Origin: Streptomyces sp. cg36
Lineage (GTDB): Bacteria > Actinomycetota > Actinomycetes > Streptomycetales > Streptomycetaceae
NCBI RefSeq assembly: GCF_041080675.1
Contig: NZ_CP163520.1
Span: 4,092,001 to 4,156,000, forward strand
DNA length: 64,000 bases
Reading direction: 5' to 3'
How positions within the stretch are numbered: position 1 is the first letter of the stretch; each line of letters begins with the position of its first letter. The position numbers and the translations under genes are program-made. The notes under the pieces are model-generated. The model did not search any database. It was not told the DNA's origin and saw only the letters and a list, made by a program, of their open reading frames with translations. Shown in pieces: positions 61,063 to 64,000 of this stretch.

Positions 61063-61224
61063 CAAACGGGCGGACCCGCCCCGGTCCCGCCTCCGCCCCT
61101 GACCGTGGGCCGCCCCGCCTTCGCCCCTGACCGTGGGCCGCCCGGCCCGCTCGGCCGGGTCCGCCCCCGGCGGTGGCCCGCCCCGCGCCGTCTCCGCCCC
61201 CGGCTCTCGGCCGTCCCGGGGCCC

Positions 61225-61734
61225 TCAGTCGTCCTCCTCGTTCCGGTGCTCCCGGTCCCGCTCGTCCATCCTGATCACGCTGACCACCACCGCGATCAGC
61301 AGCGCCGCGTCCGCGTCCTCGCGGACGATGTTCACCGCGTACGTCTCGCGCACGTGGAACCAGCGGCGCGAGACGTGCGCGAGCAGCTCCCCGTCGTACT
61401 CGACGGCGAACTCGCGGTCCAGGATCTTGCCCGAGACGTCCAGCTCGGTGCCCTCGACCAGGGTCACGCGGTAGTGGTTGCGCAGCAGGGACAGCCGTTT
61501 GCGGCGGATGGTGGCCAGCGGGCGCTCGTCGCGCTCGACGGTCATCGTGTCCCGGATGCCGAACATCTTCTTGCGCAAAGTGATCAGGACCCGCCCGGTC
61601 GGGTCCTTCAGCTCCAGGGTGTCCCGCAGCCGCAGCGCCTTGCCGTCGACGAGGAAGGCGTGCCGCCCGTCCTCGGTCTCGATCCAGTAGTCGTCGCCGA
61701 TCGCGAAGATCTTGTCGCGCACCAGATATTTCAT
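61225..61734 (-). CDS. LURP-one-related (tubby-like) family protein
   Basis: A 169-residue protein from ATG 61734. The beta-rich barrel-like segments MKYLVRDKIFAIGDDYWIET, FLVDGKALRLRDTLEL, ITLRKKMFGIRDTMTVERD and VSGKILDREFAVEYDG are typical of bacterial LURP-one-related proteins. The tail is charged. Function unknown; a lipid-binding role is suggested for the fold. The 160 bases after it hold short GC-rich direct repeats. It diverges from the interrupted thioredoxin/NHL gene 40 bases away. Confidence 0.82.
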   Translation of the reverse strand: MKYLVRDKIFAIGDDYWIETEDGRHAFLVDGKALRLRDTLELKDPTGRVLITLRKKMFGIRDTMTVERDERPLATIRRKRLSLLRNHYRVTLVEGTELDVSGKILDREFAVEYDGELLAHVSRRWFHVRETYAVNIVREDADAALLIAVVVSVIRMDERDREHRNEEDD

Positions 61735-61774
61735 GGCGGAATGCGTACCCCTGCTTTTGGGGTTGGATGGGGGT

Positions 61775-61897
61775 ATGGCTACACGTGCACGCGTTCGGGC
61801 CCCCGAGCTGATCGGCAAGGGCGGCTGGCTGAACACCGGTGATCAGGAGTACACCCTCGCCGACCTGCGGGGGAGGATCGTCATCCTCGACTTCTGA
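61775..61897 (+). pseudogene. N-terminal fragment of NHL/thioredoxin-domain protein gene, interrupted
   Basis: Only 40 codons: MATRARVRAPELIGKGGWLN, then EYTLADLRGRIVILDF and a stop. The fragment matches the start of NHL-repeat proteins with an N-terminal thioredoxin-like domain, where a WTFCCxNC redox motif normally follows LDF. That part is missing; element sequence begins instead. The reading frame is cut exactly where the serine recombinase gene region starts, so it is the left half of an integration target. The other half should lie beyond the right edge. Confidence 0.75.
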
Positions 61898-61910
61898 AAG
61901 TAGACGACAG
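61881..61910. mobile_element. Attachment-site junction of integrated element (left end)
   Basis: The break between chromosomal NHL-type coding sequence and element DNA falls near CTCGACTTCTG. Serine recombinase crossover sites are short, so the exact core cannot be set from one junction. The recombinase gene begins about 45 bases inside, the usual arrangement. Confidence 0.55.
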
Positions 61911-61939
61911 AGCACTGAACTCTTCGTCACGCTGAGTGT

Positions 61940-63489
61940 GTGCACCAAGACACGATCTGTGATCTCTATCTCCGCCTGTCCCTCGACCGGGACGGCAAGA
62001 CCGCAATCGAACGGCAGGAAGCCGACTGCCGTGCCTGGGCCGAACGCAACGGACTGACCGTCCGCAAGGTCCACATAGACAGAGGGCGCTCCGGCTACAA
62101 GACCATTGAGCGCAAGGGCTTCGACGCCGCGCTGGCGGCCGTCACGGCGGGCGTCGTCGGCACGCTGATCGTCTGGAAACTGGACCGCCTGTCCCGCAAG
62201 GGCATCGGCCAGGTGGGCAAGGTGCTGGACGACATTGAGAACGCCGGCGGCCGTCTCGTCTCAGTCGTGGACGGCCTCGACACCTCGAACGACTCGGCGC
62301 GCATGGTGGTCGCGATGCTCGCTGAGCTGGCCCGGTCCGAGTCGAAGAATCTCGGGACGCGTGTCGGGCACGCGAAGCGCTACCTCCGCAGCAAGGGGCA
62401 GTGGACGGCGGACAGCCTCCGTACGGGCTGCTCATCGACCCGAAGACCAAGAAGCTCGTCCACGACCCGGAGCACGCCGTCTATGCCCGCCTGATCGCGG
62501 ACGAAGCCCTCGCCGGGACATCGTTGGTCAAGATCGCTCGACTCCTCAACGAGTACGAGATCCTCTCGCCCAGGGGCGGGCAGTGGAACGCGGCCAGCAT
62601 CATGCAGCTCTTGCGTTCCCCTGCGCTCGCTGGCCTGATGCCGGAGACCGAGAGCGTCGAGACGGATGACGGCGAGCGGAAGTACACAGGCAGGGTTTTT
62701 CCGTACCGCGATCCCGAGACGCTGGACACTGTCGAGATCGGCGAGGGGATCATCACGGTCGGAGAACGTGAACAGATCATCCGCACCCTGGAATCCAGAA
62801 CGTTCGTACACGCGGGAAAGCGGCGGCCGAAGCCGGAGGGGACGGCGCTGCTCACGGGACTCGTCTTCTGCGCGGTTCCTGGCTGCGGTCGCCGGATGCA
62901 CCGTGTGGGCGGGAGCTATCAGTGCATGGCTCGCCGCGCGGGCAACCAGTGCATCGGAGCGTCGGCATTGGCTGAGGCGGTGGACCAGTACGTGACGGAA
63001 CAGTTCCTCACCAAGCTCCCGGCGCTTGAACCGGACGACCCGCTGCTTGTCGCCATCGCAGATCGCTGGGTGCACCGTGTGGACCCGGAGACCTTCGCGA
63101 AACGTGATGCCCTGACTGCGGAGATCCAGGACGAGGAAGCCCGCCTGGCCGATCTGGAGGATGCACGCTACGTGCGTGGCGAGTTCAGCGGCGCCGCAGC
63201 CGTGGAGCGCTACAACCGGCTTTCAGAGCGGCTGAGGGGGCGCATCGAGGGGCTTCGTAGCGATCTCCGTAAGCTCCCCATGCCGTCCGTGGACGTGTCA
63301 CCGATGCTCGATGGCCTCACCCTGCGTGAGGCGTGGGCTGACGCGACGAACGAAGACCGGCGCGATCGGTTGTCGCTCGCCATAGACCGGGTTGAGGTGA
63401 GCAAGGGGGTGCGTGGTCAGCGGATCATCCCCGAGCAACGCATCCAGGTCCATTGGGCGAAGCTGGCGGTCACCCACACGGCCGCCTGA
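61940..63489 (+). pseudogene. Large serine recombinase (integrase) with single-base frameshift
   Basis: Reading from GTG 61940, the resolvase domain has catalytic serine S14 (LYLRLSLDRDG), then GTLIVWKLDRLSRKGIGQ and MVVAMLAELARSESKNLG. At about 62408 the frame shifts: the N-terminal frame continues into unrelated residues, while GGQPPYGLLIDPKT, the recombinase domain, a zinc ribbon (CAVPGCGRRMH and QCMARRAGNQC) and the coiled coil continue in the next frame to 63489. Adding one G in ACGGCGG restores the typical KGQWTGGQPPYG. Full length would be about 516 residues. Either the integrase is dead or this is a sequencing error. Confidence 0.88.
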
Positions 63490-63524
63490 GGACCCGGTAA
63501 GCGCCCCGCCGACAGCGGACAGGC

Positions 63525-63602
63525 GTGACGAAGTGACGGAATGACGCTCTCGTTGTTTCCATGAGTGGATCAGAACTCATCGTCATTCCGTCACTTCGTC
63601 AC
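63525..63602. repeat. Long perfect inverted repeat after the recombinase gene
   Basis: Arms 63525-63546 and 63581-63602 are perfect 22-base complements built of TGACGAAGTGACGG-type sequence. The 34-base loop contains a further stem ATGAGT/ACTCAT (63561-63566, 63575-63580). The right arm covers the 3' end of the leftward gene. It can act as a bidirectional terminator or as a protein-binding site. Confidence 0.75.
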
Positions 63603-64000
63603 TCGGCATACGCAAAGTTCGGGCGAATCCCTCGCAGCGACCCTGGCCCCAGCTCGAAAGACATGCGCTGGGTGTGGCTCCGTTTTTGGGCGGGCATTCA
63701 AGGCTGACCTGGAGGAATCCTCGGCCCTCACGGTTGCGGCGTCGTCGGGTTCCGCCGGACCGGTGGCTGCGGGGTGCTCCGCCCGTACGGTGGGCATGCG
63801 CAGGGGTAGACCCGACCAGTACCAGGCATTCGCCGCGCCCGCCCGCTCGAGGTCCGCGCCGGCCCGCAGGTATCCAAGCAGCGAGGCCTGGACCCGCCTG
63901 TGCCCGAACGCGTTCAGCGCCGGCTCGAGGAAATGGCGGTTGAAGCTTGGGTCGGGGTCGTAGACGGCTGCCTTGATCAACGTCTGGAAGGACTCCTCGG
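63591..64000 (-). CDS. Uncharacterised protein of the integrated element (5' end outside window)
   Basis: Leftward gene entering from the right edge; at least 136 residues with no stop through the edge. The segment FQTLIKAAVYDPDPSFNRHF and FGHRRVQASLLGYLRAGADL with ERAGAANAWYWSGLPLR looks like a helical-repeat protein widespread in Streptomyces without assigned function. The C-terminal 70 residues are Ala/Arg/Pro-rich and less conserved in appearance. It converges with the recombinase gene, and its last codons lie in the long inverted repeat. Confidence 0.6.
   Translation of the reverse strand, partial: EESFQTLIKAAVYDPDPSFNRHFLEPALNAFGHRRVQASLLGYLRAGADLERAGAANAWYWSGLPLRMPTVRAEHPAATGPAEPDDAATVRAEDSSRSALNARPKTEPHPAHVFRAGARVAARDSPELCVCRVTK

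Noticed and set aside
62401..63489. Independent second recombinase gene starting at GTG 62401
   Set aside because: It lacks the catalytic serine domain and begins mid-motif (GGQPPYG); a one-base frameshift of a single gene explains both parts.

Overview
The window is Streptomyces-type chromosomal DNA. It has very high GC, many GTG starts with purine-rich Shine-Dalgarno sites, start/stop overlaps (ATGA, GTGA), proteasome-activator and mycothiol-dependent enzyme genes, and five copies of the actinobacterial ParB site parS (TGTTTCACGTGAAACA). Together with scattered DnaA boxes, the parS sites place it in the origin-proximal part of the chromosome. From memory, the two keto-acid dehydrogenase operons plus kinase genes resemble the S. 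coelicolor SCO38xx neighbourhood; this was not checked.

Left part (1-15.4 kb), a defence island with less extreme GC than the core. A truncated transposase-like N-terminus and a NUDIX-like gene sit at the edge. A leftward pair follows: a 740-residue protein with two GHKL ATPase modules and a histidine box, and a receiver-domain protein with an unrecognised C-terminal part. A divergent control region separates them from a rightward C5-cytosine methyltransferase that carries an endonuclease III-type iron-sulfur loop. Converging on it is a leftward operon: GHKL (MORC/MutL-like) ATPase, Z1 ATPase, PD-(D/E)XK protein, AIPR protein, an unknown 210-residue protein and a Vsr nickase. The MutL-like/Z1/DUF/AIPR core corresponds to the Mza type of antiphage system. 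The methyltransferase, Vsr and phosphorelay pair make it a larger composite.

Core part (16-61.8 kb). In order: a two-component system with an odd kinase tail; a membrane permease behind a palindromic operator; DUF2252, J-domain and rhodanese proteins; an acyl-CoA dehydrogenase with a KstR-like site; the phenylacetyl-CoA epoxidase operon paaABCDE; a DUF5819-HTTM-TrmH operon; paaN diverging from paaH-paaR with identical operators in front of paaA and between paaN and paaH; an Lrp-type regulator diverging from a first E1alpha-E1beta-E2 operon; MobA/MoeA; a potassium channel gene whose first codons are a parS site; a quinone reductase; the proteasome activator Bpa; two divergent Ser/Thr kinases; a phosphotransferase and a PPOX-type protein; a DevR-like regulator; a second E1alpha-E1beta-E2 operon with parS inside E2; a GntR-MFS pair; a mycothiol-dependent enzyme; a nitrilase-family amidase; and a LURP-one protein. 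Two arrays of GC-rich palindromic repeats lie between genes at 44.8-45.4 and 51.8-52.3 kb.

Right edge (61.8-64 kb). An integrated element interrupts a thioredoxin/NHL-type gene after about 40 codons. Its large serine recombinase is split by a single-base frameshift, and a long inverted repeat separates it from a further gene that runs out of the window.
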